Assembly (NCBI RefSeq): GCF_022763345.1
Contig: NZ_JALEGS010000029.1
Location: forward strand, 60,159-124,158
DNA length: 64,000 bases
From: Phaeodactylibacter sp.
Lineage (GTDB): Bacteria > Bacteroidota > Bacteroidia > Chitinophagales > Saprospiraceae
Direction: 5' to 3'
Position 1 is the stretch's first letter. Every line of letters begins with the position of its first letter. The notes beneath the pieces were generated by a model. It worked only from the letters and a program-made list of their open reading frames with translations, did not search any database and was not told the origin of the DNA. A program made the translations under genes and the position numbers. Below are positions 53,068-61,842 of this stretch, piece by piece.

Positions 53068-54474
53068 ATGAATTTTTTCAAATATATACTTCTGGGTGGA
53101 ATTGTGTGTTTAGTGGCAGCTTGCTCAGACGAATTAGATTTAACCCCCATCACAGAAAAGGCGGCTAACAGCTTCTTTGCAAGTGAAGCTGAAATAGAAA
53201 GCGCAATCGCCGGTGTTTACGCGCAACTGCAAAGCGGAGGTTTGTACGGACTGGATTTAATCGGTGTAGGCGAAATACCGGGGGAGGATACTTTTGAGGA
53301 AATCGCTGCCAACGATGGCGGCCGTTTCGGCCAGTTGGATGACTTTTCTACCAATGCTGACAATGATTTGGTAGGTGACATTTGGCGAGAGTCCTACGAG
53401 GGCATTCAAAGAGCCAACGTTGTACTAAACCGGATTGAAGACATCGAGTATGAAGACCCCTCCATCAAAACTGCTCGGATTGGAGAGGTGAAGTTCATTC
53501 GGGCTTTATTGTATTTCAACCTTGTACGTCTTTACGGAGATGTTCCTCTCGTGGTGGAAGAAACACTCAACCCCTCTGACTTTTTTGGTCAGGGACGCAC
53601 CGCTGCTTCCGAAGTATACCTGCAAATCGAAGCTGACCTGGAGGATGCCATTCAAAGTTTACCCCGTGAAAAATCAGCGGGAAGGCCAGCGCAGGGAGCA
53701 GCACAGGCACTTTTGGCAGATGTATTGATGAATCAGGGCAATTATAACGATGCAAGAGGCTTATTAGAAAGCGTTATCAATTCCAATATTTATAGCCTGA
53801 TGCCAACCACAGCAGATATATTTGGTATGGCCAACGAGGGCAACGAAGAAGTGCTTTTCGAAGTCCAGTTCGCTAGTGGCGTTAATGGCAATACAGAGGG
53901 TAGTCCTGCTGCCACACAGTTTCGTCCGTCTGGGACAACCGGTAACGCGAAGGGCCATAACCTGCCATCTGAGGCGTTTGTGAACAGCTTTGAAGCTGAA
54001 GACACTCGACGGGATGACTATGTGGACCTGGATGCAGAAGCCAATCCATTTTACTTCTCCACTAAATACGAAGTGTCTCCCACTGGGGTGAACGACAGTG
54101 GCACCGATTACTACGTCATTCGTTACGCTGATGTGCTGCTCAAGTATGCGGAGGCGCTTACAGAGACAGGGCGGCAAGACGAAGCGCTTCCTCTCATCAA
54201 CGAGGTGCGCAACCGCGCCGGGCTGGGCAATACGACTGCTGCTTCACAAGCCGAAGTGCGGGCCGCTATCGAGCTGGAACGCCGCTTTGAGTTCATCGGA
54301 GAAGGCCACCGTTGGTTCGATCTAAAACGTACTGGCAGGGCAGTGGAAACCATGAATGCCTGGTTCCAGGCTAACAATAGGAACATTACTATAACCGCCG
54401 ACAACCTCATTCTTCCCATTCCTCAAAGCCAGATAGATACAGATCCTGCTATTGCACAAAATTCAGGATACTAA
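53068..54474 (+). CDS. RagB/SusD nutrient-binding outer-membrane lipoprotein
   Basis: This 468-residue protein has a lipoprotein signal MNFFKYILLGGIVCLVAAC (Cys19). The N-terminal SusD part has ANSFFASEAEIESAIAGVYAQLQ, and the middle is a tetratricopeptide core (ALLADVLMNQGNYNDARGLLES). The C-terminus has the family signature FEFIGEGHRWFDLKRTGRA followed by LILPIPQSQID. It lies 30 bases after susC and forms the lid of the import pore. The gene is followed by a strong hairpin and then a phosphodiesterase gene, suggesting the substrate is a glycerophosphodiester-containing compound. Confidence 0.96.
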   Translation: MNFFKYILLGGIVCLVAACSDELDLTPITEKAANSFFASEAEIESAIAGVYAQLQSGGLYGLDLIGVGEIPGEDTFEEIAANDGGRFGQLDDFSTNADNDLVGDIWRESYEGIQRANVVLNRIEDIEYEDPSIKTARIGEVKFIRALLYFNLVRLYGDVPLVVEETLNPSDFFGQGRTAASEVYLQIEADLEDAIQSLPREKSAGRPAQGAAQALLADVLMNQGNYNDARGLLESVINSNIYSLMPTTADIFGMANEGNEEVLFEVQFASGVNGNTEGSPAATQFRPSGTTGNAKGHNLPSEAFVNSFEAEDTRRDDYVDLDAEANPFYFSTKYEVSPTGVNDSGTDYYVIRYADVLLKYAEALTETGRQDEALPLINEVRNRAGLGNTTAASQAEVRAAIELERRFEFIGEGHRWFDLKRTGRAVETMNAWFQANNRNITITADNLILPIPQSQIDTDPAIAQNSGY

Positions 54475-54485
54475 ATCAGTGAAAT

Positions 54486-54516
54486 GCCGCAGTAGCGCTC
54501 CGCTACTGCGGCTTTC
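54486..54516 (+). terminator. hairpin after susD
   Basis: GCCGCAGTAGCG and CGCTACTGCGGC form a perfect 12-base stem with a three-base loop, followed by TTTCC. It lies between susD and the phosphodiesterase gene, where it may lower expression of the latter or protect the 3' end of the susCD message. Confidence 0.75.
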
Positions 54517-54533
54517 CAAAAAAAAACATCATC

Positions 54534-55502
54534 ATGAAACATACGCTGATTTTTCTATTCATCGCCGGGGGCGCAGCCCTCCTGTTTACCAGCTTTTCAG
54601 ACAAACCAATTGATACTTACCCACCCGTCTTTTCCTCCTATCAAGATATCATTCAGTGGATAGACCAGCCAACAGACGATTACATTATGGTGGTGGCGCA
54701 CCGGGGGGACTGGCGAAATGCGCCTGAAAACTCTATTCCTGCTGTCCTAAACTGCATTGAGATGGGCGTGGAAATCGTAGAGATTGATATTCGCATGACA
54801 AAGGACAGTCAGTTGGTGGTCATTCACGATAAAACACTGGACCGAACTACCACCGGAACGGGGAAAGTAGCTGACTGGACATTAGACTCCATCAAAACGC
54901 TGAACCTGAAAAACGGTGCTGCTGGAACGACTTCCCACCGTATTCCTACACTGGAGGAGATGATGCTGGCTGTGAAAGGCAAGCCGGTCCTGCTCAACCT
55001 GGACAAAGCCTGGAGCTACCTTCCTCAGACCATTGACGTCCTCCGCCGTACAGGTACCGTTGAACAGTGTATTTTTAAAGGCAATGAGCCTTACGGAAAC
55101 ATGCGTAATACCCTGGGCAACTTACTCGATAGTATTATTTACATGCCTATGGTGTGGCCGGCTGACTACAACATTTACAAGAAAAAGGAGGATATCATCA
55201 AAGATCCCTTGGCGTACGTTCAGGAATATATTGAGCAGCTTAACCCATTAGCATTTGAGGTGATTTATAGCGATGAAGGGTCCAACATATTCGATGCCAT
55301 TGACCAAATGGCAGAACATGATATTTCAGTTTGGGTCAATGCCCTGTGGGGTAAGCTTTGCGCTTATCATCACGATGACAGGGCACTTGCTGATCCTGAT
55401 GCCCACTACGGCTGGATCATCGAGCACGGCGCAAATATCATTCAAACTGATCGTCCTGCATTTTTAATCAGCTACCTGCGAAAAAGAGGGCTCCGAGATT
55501 AA
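54534..55502 (+). CDS. glycerophosphodiester phosphodiesterase family protein
   Basis: This 322-residue protein has an N-terminal signal segment (MKHTLIFLFIAGGAALLFTSF). The GDPD TIM barrel begins VVAHRGDWRNAPENSIPA (the HRG...PENT-type motif with catalytic His and metal-binding Glu), then EIVEIDIRMTKDSQLVVIHDKTLDRTT, in which the acids and the second His (HD) are present. It hydrolyses glycerophosphodiesters to glycerol-3-phosphate and an alcohol, in the periplasm. Its place directly after ECF-FecR-SusC-SusD suggests that the importer takes up deacylated phospholipid head groups or teichoic-acid-like polymers. Confidence 0.94.
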   Translation: MKHTLIFLFIAGGAALLFTSFSDKPIDTYPPVFSSYQDIIQWIDQPTDDYIMVVAHRGDWRNAPENSIPAVLNCIEMGVEIVEIDIRMTKDSQLVVIHDKTLDRTTTGTGKVADWTLDSIKTLNLKNGAAGTTSHRIPTLEEMMLAVKGKPVLLNLDKAWSYLPQTIDVLRRTGTVEQCIFKGNEPYGNMRNTLGNLLDSIIYMPMVWPADYNIYKKKEDIIKDPLAYVQEYIEQLNPLAFEVIYSDEGSNIFDAIDQMAEHDISVWVNALWGKLCAYHHDDRALADPDAHYGWIIEHGANIIQTDRPAFLISYLRKRGLRD

Positions 55503-55534
55503 CTTATAGAGTTTCATATTACTAGTGAGTGTTG

Positions 55535-55563
55535 GCCCCGATCTGTAAGTTACAGGTTGGGGC
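55535..55563. terminator. bidirectional hairpin between convergent genes
   Basis: GCCCC-GAT-CTGTAA and TTACAG-GTT-GGGGC pair with a small internal mismatch. It sits between the plus-strand phosphodiesterase gene and the minus-strand gmhB gene, the expected place for a shared terminator, though without a long T-run. Confidence 0.6.
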
Positions 55564-55580
55564 ATTTGGTTAAAGTTAAA

Positions 55581-56144
55581 CTAAGCGTCCCGATTTTCTA
55601 GTTGGTCAGCCCATTCTGGTAAGCCGTTAATAATTTGCCAGACCGGCAGCCCTTCCTCAATCGCCATCCGGATTTCAGCCTCATCTTCCGCCTTTCCCGT
55701 CACCCAGACGTTGCGCATGCCCAGGTTGTGCCCGAATTGGAGGTCAGAAAGCGAGTCCCCCACCATGACTGACCGGCTAAAGTCAATATCCGGGAAGTCC
55801 GCTTTGGCCTGAAGCCCCATTTTGGGGCTGGGCTTACGGCAGTTGTTGGGTACTGTTTTGAGATCGGGGCAGGTGTAAATGCGGTCGGGTAGGGCACCCA
55901 CCATTTCCAAGCCTGCGCACATGTGATCGTGTACCGCCTGAAGCTCCGTCATAGTCATTAGCCCCTTGCCAATGCCCTGCTGATTGGTGACTACAAAAAA
56001 ATAATCGAACGAGGGGCGAAGCTTTCCGATGGCTTTCGGATTACCGGGCATCCATTCAAATTCACCGGGATGACGGACATATCCGCCCGGGATTCGGGTG
56101 TTGATGACGCCGTCGCGGTCGAGAAAGAGGGCAGAGTAGGTCAT
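55581..56144 (-). CDS. gmhB: D-glycero-beta-D-manno-heptose 1,7-bisphosphate 7-phosphatase (GmhB)
   Basis: This 187-residue HAD-IIIA phosphatase begins YSALFLDRDGVINTRIPGGYV, with the nucleophile Asp in DRDGVIN. Further motifs are FFVVTNQQGIGKG, CPDLKTVPNNCRKPSPKMG (the Cys and His-like residues of the usual zinc loop are only partly kept: Cys-Pro and Cys-Arg-Lys-Pro) and MVGDSLSDLQFG (acid pair). It removes the 7-phosphate in ADP-heptose synthesis for lipopolysaccharide. GmhA and a glycosyltransferase lie just upstream on the same strand, interrupted only by an SDR gene on the other strand. Confidence 0.9.
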   Translation of the reverse strand: MTYSALFLDRDGVINTRIPGGYVRHPGEFEWMPGNPKAIGKLRPSFDYFFVVTNQQGIGKGLMTMTELQAVHDHMCAGLEMVGALPDRIYTCPDLKTVPNNCRKPSPKMGLQAKADFPDIDFSRSVMVGDSLSDLQFGHNLGMRNVWVTGKAEDEAEIRMAIEEGLPVWQIINGLPEWADQLENRDA

Positions 56145-56225
56145 GGTTCTGTATTTGGGGATTGATCGCAGGCGGGCAATTTAAACATTTCGGGCGTTAC
56201 CCACCTTCTATTTCAAAACAACAAA

Positions 56226-56918
56226 ATGAAAAAGCAAGCCATCATAACCGGTGCCGCAGGTGGGCTGGGCACCGCTGTTACCCAAAAGTTTTTAGAAGCC
56301 GGATACGAAGTCACCGCTATGACGCAGCCCGGTCACCCGGACCAGATCGACCACCTGAAGTCGGCTACGGGCAGCCCGTCAGAATTGCGCATCCAGCCGC
56401 TGGATGTTATGGACGGCCAAGCAGTAGCCGGATTTTTCGCCAATCAGGAAAACGTTCATGCCGCTATCTTTCTGGTAGGTGGTTTTGCGATGGGCAAGCT
56501 GGCCGACACTTCGGAAGCAGATCTGGATAAAATGCTGTCGCTGAATTTCAAGACGGCATTCCATTCGGTACAAAACGCCCTGCCCAAGATGGCAGAGGGT
56601 GGCCGGATCATCCTGATTGGCGCACGCCCGGCAACGGATCCGGAAGCAGCAGCAGCCCTGGTCGCCTATAGCTTGTCTAAAGGGTTGGTTTTACAGCTCG
56701 CCGATATCGTCAACGTGGAAGGGGCAGAGCGAAACGTACAGGCGGTCACCATTCTGCCCAGTATCATCGATACCCCTGCCAACCGGGATGCCATGTCAGA
56801 TGCTGATTTTAGCCAGTGGGTGAAGCCGGCGGAAATAGCCGAGGCGATGCTCTTCGCCTGTTCTGAAGCAGCCCAAAAGCAACGCTTCGGGCAGTTTAAG
56901 ATGTACGGGGGCGTGTAA
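56226..56918 (+). CDS. SDR family oxidoreductase
   Basis: This 230-residue NAD(P)-dependent dehydrogenase has the glycine motif GAAGGLG (residues 9-15) in IITGAAGGLGTAV, a NAG-like strand replaced by LVGGFAMG, and the catalytic Tyr-Lys pair in VAYSLSKGLV (YxxxK). It ends with KMYGGV. The family reduces carbonyls on sugars, fatty acids or small molecules; the substrate is unknown. It lies on the plus strand between gmhB and gmhA, and its last 23 bases overlap the end of gmhA convergently. A link to sugar metabolism is plausible from position only. Confidence 0.92.
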   Translation: MKKQAIITGAAGGLGTAVTQKFLEAGYEVTAMTQPGHPDQIDHLKSATGSPSELRIQPLDVMDGQAVAGFFANQENVHAAIFLVGGFAMGKLADTSEADLDKMLSLNFKTAFHSVQNALPKMAEGGRIILIGARPATDPEAAAALVAYSLSKGLVLQLADIVNVEGAERNVQAVTILPSIIDTPANRDAMSDADFSQWVKPAEIAEAMLFACSEAAQKQRFGQFKMYGGV

Positions 56919-57489
56919 ACAGAGCGGCTTCCACCAACTGGCAAATGGTATGCCCCATCAGCATGTGGCACTCCTGTATGCGGGGGGTGTCACTGCTGGG
57001 CGCGTTGAGCAGATGGTCTGCCATATCCCGAAGTTTGCCGCCGCTCTGACCGGTCATAGCGACGACTTTCAGCCCCAGGTCTTTAGCCTTTTCTGCTGCC
57101 AGGAGGACATTGGGCGAATTGCCCGAGGTAGACATGGCAAACAGCAGGTCGCCGGGTCGTCCGGCAGCCTCCACCATGCGGGCGTAAATCGCATCGTAGC
57201 CATAATCGTTGCCAACAGCCGTAACAAAAGACGTATTGACATGCAGGGCTTCCGCAAACAGCGGTGGGCGGTCGAAATAAAAACGCCCGGACAGCTCGGC
57301 AGCCAGGTGCTGCGCGTCGGCAGCGCTGCCCCCGTTTCCACAAAATAGGACTTTGCCGTCACGCCGGTACACCTCAATGCACGCCTGAGCCACGGTTTCT
57401 ATTGCCTGCAGCAGCTTAGCATCCTGCAGCATAGCGGTTTTGGCTTCAACACTTGCCTGTATGGCTGCTTTTATAGTGAATTGCATCAT
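56896..57489 (-). CDS. gmhA: sedoheptulose 7-phosphate isomerase (GmhA)
   Basis: This 197-residue SIS-domain protein has the family pattern KVLFCGNGGSAADAQHLAAELSGRF, with the sugar-phosphate-binding Ser and the His/Glu pair, then ALHVNTSFVTAVGNDYGYD, LLFAMSTSGNSPNVLLAAEKAK and a C-terminal ECHMLMGHTICQLVE holding another metal/catalytic His. It converts sedoheptulose 7-phosphate to D-glycero-manno-heptose 7-phosphate, the first step toward heptose in surface glycans. It is 8 bases downstream of a GT4 gene and shares its strand with gmhB. Confidence 0.94.
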   Translation of the reverse strand: MMQFTIKAAIQASVEAKTAMLQDAKLLQAIETVAQACIEVYRRDGKVLFCGNGGSAADAQHLAAELSGRFYFDRPPLFAEALHVNTSFVTAVGNDYGYDAIYARMVEAAGRPGDLLFAMSTSGNSPNVLLAAEKAKDLGLKVVAMTGQSGGKLRDMADHLLNAPSSDTPRIQECHMLMGHTICQLVEAALFTRPRTS

Positions 57490-57497
57490 TTTCTGTT

Positions 57498-58628
57498 TTA
57501 TTGTCGGATGAGTGCCTCTATACCGTGCACCATATTTTCCCAGGAAAATCGGCTTCGCCCGGCTCTTACCGCATTTTCCATGCTTTCCTGTTGCTGGTTG
57601 TGGTAAAAGTCAGCAATCGCCGTGGCAATTGCTTCGGGGCTCACGTCTACCACATAACCTTCTTTTCCGTGCTGTACGATTTCCGGCAGACCACCCACCC
57701 GGGTGACCACCATTGGTTTGCCAAAGTGGAAAGCGAGCTGGGAAATGCCGCTCTGGGTTGCGGTTTTGTAGGGTTGCACCACGAGGTCTGCTGCGCCAAA
57801 GTAGGCGCCCACCTCACTGTTGGGAATATAGGCATTGCGCAATACGATCTGCTCTTCCAGCCCTTGCCCGGCAATGAGTTGCTGATAAGGTTCCGGATCG
57901 TCGTAAAATTCACCGGCTACAATAAGTTTCACGCCAAGCGTGCGCACTTCCGGGAATGCCATGGCCTGAAGCAGTAGGTCGAGCCCTTTATATCCCCGGA
58001 TAAAGCCGAAAAACAGCAGATAGTGCTGGTCTTTTGGTAAGTCCAGTTGCTCAAGGGCGGCATCCCGTTCTACCGTCGGCCCATAGTTGTCGTAAATAGG
58101 GTGGGGGATGTAGGCCACGGGCATCTCTTTTGAAAAGGTTCGGATATCAGCCTTGACCGCGCGGGACATGACCACGCAGGCATCCACGGCATTAAGGAAG
58201 TACCGCGTAAAGGCCTTATCGCCGGGCCGGTGCTCATGGGGGACCACATTGTCGGTGATTGCCACCACTTTAGTGCGTTCAGCCCCGCCGCCGATGCGGA
58301 GGATGGTGCCCAGGGCTGGCCCCATGAACGGTAGCCAGTAGCGGACAATAATGAGGTCGGGGGCCAGCGCTTTCAATTTTCGGCCAACCTTTATCCAGTT
58401 TAAGGGGTTGATGGAATTGATCACGGGCTCGATCTGTAGCCCGGCAGGAGGCGGGTCGTCCGTGTACTGCGTCTTGCCGGGGAACAGAAAAGCGGGGTAC
58501 TGCAGGCGGAAAGAGAGGATACGGACTTTGTAGCCGTGGTGCTGCAGTTCCTGCGCCAGGCGCTCCGTGCTCGATGCGATACCGCCCCTGAGCGGGTGGG
58601 CGGGCGATAAAAAGACAACCTGCTTCAC
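57498..58628 (-). CDS. glycosyltransferase family 4 protein
   Basis: This 376-residue GT-B enzyme opens VVFLSPAHPLRGGIASSTERLAQEL, the N-terminal glycine-rich loop of GT4 enzymes. The C-terminal donor domain has LLFFGFIRGYKGLDLLLQAM, LIVAGEF, IVLRNAYIPNSEVGAYFGAADLVVQPY, and the EX7E-like SGISQLAFHFGKPMVVTRVGGLPE. It should transfer a sugar, perhaps a heptose or mannose, to a surface glycan or lipid. The gene precedes gmhA by 8 bases; together with gmhB they form a probable surface-sugar unit. Acceptor unknown. Confidence 0.93.
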   Translation of the reverse strand: MKQVVFLSPAHPLRGGIASSTERLAQELQHHGYKVRILSFRLQYPAFLFPGKTQYTDDPPPAGLQIEPVINSINPLNWIKVGRKLKALAPDLIIVRYWLPFMGPALGTILRIGGGAERTKVVAITDNVVPHEHRPGDKAFTRYFLNAVDACVVMSRAVKADIRTFSKEMPVAYIPHPIYDNYGPTVERDAALEQLDLPKDQHYLLFFGFIRGYKGLDLLLQAMAFPEVRTLGVKLIVAGEFYDDPEPYQQLIAGQGLEEQIVLRNAYIPNSEVGAYFGAADLVVQPYKTATQSGISQLAFHFGKPMVVTRVGGLPEIVQHGKEGYVVDVSPEAIATAIADFYHNQQQESMENAVRAGRSRFSWENMVHGIEALIRQ

Positions 58629-58676
58629 TTTTTGGGCGCAAGATAATCATCTCAGAACGAATAACACTTAACCACA

Positions 58677-59102
58677 ATGATTTGGAAACAGGAATTTACC
58701 CTGGAGGGCATTAATCAAATCTGCCAGAACACTTTAGTTGACCACCTGGATATTGTTTTCACAGATTACGGCGACAACTATCTGGAAGCCACGATGCCGG
58801 TTGACCACCGCACGGTACAGCCTGCCCGGTTGTTGCACGGGGGCTCTTCCGTAGCTTTGGCCGAAACGATTGGGAGCGTAGCCTCACAGCTTTGCCTGCC
58901 CAACATGGAAACCCACATGGCTGTTGGAGTAGAAGTGAATGCCAACCACCTCCGGTCTGCTAAGAGCGGTCGGGTGACCGGGCGGGCAACTCCACTGCGC
59001 ATCGGGCGAAAGCTCCACATTTGGGAAATCCGCATCACGGATGAAAAGAAACGGCTAATATGTGTCAGCCGACTAACAATTGCAGTAGTCCAACGGAGCT
59101 AA
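58677..59102 (+). CDS. hotdog-fold thioesterase (PaaI / MenI-like)
   Basis: This 141-residue protein has the family sequence TMPVDHRTVQPARLLHGGSSVALAETIGSVAS, with the catalytic Glu in ALAETIGS and the HGG motif, then VGVEVNANHLRSAKSGRVTGRATPLRIGRKLHIWEI. This is the DHNA-CoA/phenylacetyl-CoA thioesterase branch of hotdog enzymes. In Bacteroidota such proteins often serve as MenI in menaquinone synthesis, but no other men gene is visible, so the substrate remains open. It starts 48 bases from the divergent GT4 gene. Confidence 0.92.
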   Translation: MIWKQEFTLEGINQICQNTLVDHLDIVFTDYGDNYLEATMPVDHRTVQPARLLHGGSSVALAETIGSVASQLCLPNMETHMAVGVEVNANHLRSAKSGRVTGRATPLRIGRKLHIWEIRITDEKKRLICVSRLTIAVVQRS

Positions 59103-59216
59103 ATGGTGGAATTGCCATTAAGCTGGTTATATTTGACCGCTAAATTTACAACTATCGGAAGCTTGTTTTGGCGAAAGCCAGTCACCACACTTTTCCACCT
59201 AATGCTAAAAAAAAGT

Positions 59217-61604
59217 ATGAAGAAAGCACTTTTACTCTTGTCATTTATTGCAATGACAACTACCTATTCTGTAGCACAATTGAATATGGAACTCCTGTCT
59301 CAGGTACAATACAATGACACCGGTCTGAACGATATCTGGGGCTGGGCCGACCCCGAGACGGGCATTGAATACGCTATCGTCGGGCTTCAGCTGGGCGTCT
59401 CCATTGTCTCCCTGGAAGACCCCGAGAATGCCGTGGAAGTCGCCCGCATCCCGGGGCAGTTCTCCACCTGGCGGGATATGAAAACCTGGGGGCACTTCGC
59501 CTATATCACTACTGATCAGGGCGGTACCACGGAAGGCGTTACGGTCATCGACCTGTCGCAACTGCCCGAAGCCGCACCCTACTACCACTGGACACCCGAC
59601 CTGCCCGGGCTGGGCACGCTGGAAACTTGCCATAACATCTACATCGATGAATTCGGCTACGCTTACCTGGCTGGCTGTAATATGAATAATGGCGGCATGA
59701 TCATCCTGGATGTAGATACCGAAACAGGCGAACCGGAGTTTGTAGCGCCGGCGCCGGCTGTATATTCCCATGATGTATATGTGGTCAACAATCATATGTA
59801 CGCCTCTGAAATTTATGTAGGCAACATGACGGTTTATGACGTTTCTGACAAGCAAAATGTACAGACTTTGGGTTCTGTAGGTACACCTTTCTCCTTCACC
59901 CACAATATATGGGTAAATGAGGATGAGACCGTTGCGTTTACGACCGATGAAGTAGCAAATGCCCCGGTGGCAGCCTATGATATCACCAACTTTGCAGAAA
60001 TTGAAGAGCTGGACCAATACCGGCCAGTGGCAACCGTTGGCTCAGGCGTGATTCCGCATAACGTTCATGTTTGGGACGACTACCTACTGATTTCCTACTA
60101 CACGGATGGTGGTAAAATAGTGGATGGTTCCCGCCCAACCAATCTTATCGAGGTAGGTAATTACGATACCTGGCTGGGCGGTGACGGTGGCTTTAGCGGA
60201 GCCTGGGGCTTGTACCCGTTCCTGCCTTCTCAAACGGTACTGGTAACCGATATCAACAACGGGCTTTATGTACTGCAGCCTGACTTCAAAAGAGCGTGTT
60301 GGCTGGAAGGCATTGTTCGGGACTCTGTTACACAGGCCCCCATTAACGGTGCTACGGTAGTTATCGACTCCGGGCAGCCCAACTTTGGGGAATCTGACCC
60401 ATTTGGTGCCTATGCTACCGGACAGGTGCTGGCAGGTACCTTTGCGGTCACTTTTGAAAAGCCCGGCTATCAGCCAAAGACCCTGCAAGTGGACTTGGAC
60501 AACGGTGTACTCACTGAGCTGGACGTTGACCTCGTGCCTCTGCAGCAATATTCCATTACCGGTCAGGCGGTGCGCGATGGAGACGGCCAGCCGGTTCCGG
60601 GCGCATTGGTGCAGGCTTTCAATGAGACCTTTACTTTCAATACCGTAGCAGACGCAAGCGGTAATTTCACCTTCAACAATATAACAGAAGGTACTTATCA
60701 GGTGGTGGCCGGCTCCTGGGGCTACCTGCATGCCGTGCTTGAGGATGTGGATTTGAGCAACAATACAGAAGTAACGGTTGCCCTCGAAACAGGCTATCAG
60801 GATGACTTTCTGTTTGACTTCGACTGGCTGACCGGCGCCACCTCGCCCACCGGGCAGTGGGAACTGGGCATACCCGTAGGAACGGAATATCAGGGCACCC
60901 AATCGCATCCCGGTACTGATGCTCCCGATGACCTGGGCTTCAGCTGCTATTCCACAGGCAACGCCGGTGGCGGTGCAGGCAATGACGATGTGGACAACGG
61001 CAGCGTAGTGTTGCGCTCTCCGTTCATGGACCTGTCCAATTACGACATACCAATGCTTTCCTTGAGCTACTGGTTCTTCAATGATGGTGGTGGGGGTACT
61101 CCGAATGATGAGCTTGTCATTAGCATCACTAACGGAACAGACGAAGTCGAGATAGCTACGATTACCCAATCCCTCAGCCTTTGGCGCAAAATACAGCAGG
61201 TTAACCTTGCAGACCTCATCGAGCTGACCGACGAAATGCGCCTGGTGATTACCACGTCCGACGATCAGGCGGAGGGCCATTTAGTAGAAGCCGGCATCGA
61301 CAAGGTACTGGTCGAAGAAATGGGCATGCCTTCTAATACAGAGGATTTGTCGGCGGGCGTTCAGCTCGAGGCTTTCCCGAACCCTGCCAAAGGCGCCTTC
61401 ACGGTTAGCTATGAGGTACCGCAAACAGCAGCACAAGCTGATCTGATCCTCTTTAATGCCCTGGGGCAGGAAGTGGAGCGTCAGCAACTACAATCCGCTG
61501 CCGGGCAGTTCCGCTTTGGCGAAAAGCTGAGCGCAGGCACCTACTTCGCTCACCTCATGGTGGATGGAGTGACGGTGGAAACGCTTCGGTTGGTGAAGCA
61601 GTAA
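59217..61604 (+). CDS. choice-of-anchor B family protein with T9SS type A sorting domain
   Basis: The protein is 795 residues from the ATG at 59217 (MKKALLLLSFIAMTTTYSVAQ, signal peptide); ATGs at 59202 and 59103 would extend it. Residues 25-360 are LVIVD-type propeller repeats (VSIVSLEDPENAVEVARIPG, VIDLSQLPEAAPYYHW, HNIWVNEDETVAFTTDE) typical of choice-of-anchor B. Two carboxypeptidase-like regulatory beta domains follow (VRDSVTQAPINGATVVIDSG; AVRDGDGQPVPGALVQAF), then an immune-inhibitor-A-like beta-sandwich, then the T9SS C-terminal domain (LEAFPNPAKGAFTVSY to TLRLVKQ). Cell-surface or secreted; no catalytic residues are evident. Confidence 0.93.
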   Translation: MKKALLLLSFIAMTTTYSVAQLNMELLSQVQYNDTGLNDIWGWADPETGIEYAIVGLQLGVSIVSLEDPENAVEVARIPGQFSTWRDMKTWGHFAYITTDQGGTTEGVTVIDLSQLPEAAPYYHWTPDLPGLGTLETCHNIYIDEFGYAYLAGCNMNNGGMIILDVDTETGEPEFVAPAPAVYSHDVYVVNNHMYASEIYVGNMTVYDVSDKQNVQTLGSVGTPFSFTHNIWVNEDETVAFTTDEVANAPVAAYDITNFAEIEELDQYRPVATVGSGVIPHNVHVWDDYLLISYYTDGGKIVDGSRPTNLIEVGNYDTWLGGDGGFSGAWGLYPFLPSQTVLVTDINNGLYVLQPDFKRACWLEGIVRDSVTQAPINGATVVIDSGQPNFGESDPFGAYATGQVLAGTFAVTFEKPGYQPKTLQVDLDNGVLTELDVDLVPLQQYSITGQAVRDGDGQPVPGALVQAFNETFTFNTVADASGNFTFNNITEGTYQVVAGSWGYLHAVLEDVDLSNNTEVTVALETGYQDDFLFDFDWLTGATSPTGQWELGIPVGTEYQGTQSHPGTDAPDDLGFSCYSTGNAGGGAGNDDVDNGSVVLRSPFMDLSNYDIPMLSLSYWFFNDGGGGTPNDELVISITNGTDEVEIATITQSLSLWRKIQQVNLADLIELTDEMRLVITTSDDQAEGHLVEAGIDKVLVEEMGMPSNTEDLSAGVQLEAFPNPAKGAFTVSYEVPQTAAQADLILFNALGQEVERQQLQSAAGQFRFGEKLSAGTYFAHLMVDGVTVETLRLVKQ

Positions 61605-61630
61605 AATACAACTCGGAAAAGAGATAAGAA

Positions 61631-61669
61631 ATGGGGCGTTGCCGTGAGGTGGCGCCCCGTTTTTTTTTT
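61631..61669 (+). terminator. rho-independent terminator
   Basis: GGGGCG (61633-61638) and CGCCCC (61653-61658) pair and are followed by G and ten T. It ends the choice-of-anchor B gene 27 bases after its stop. Confidence 0.88.
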
Positions 61670-61842
61670 GCTTGTAATCCTATTGTACCCAAGGTATTGT
61701 GGTGTGAGAACTTACTTGTTTTTTCCAATCTGCAGATTGCAGTGTATCTTTCACCTCTATACGGGCACCGTGGTATTTGCTTGAACCTGAGTCCGAGGAC
61801 TAAAAACGCTAATTTCATTGTAAAAGCCAGCAGTTGGAGATC

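Noticed and set aside
60084..61280. 398-codon minus-strand frame opposite the choice-of-anchor B protein
   Set aside because: The plus strand has signal peptide, repeats and a T9SS domain; the minus frame has no domain.
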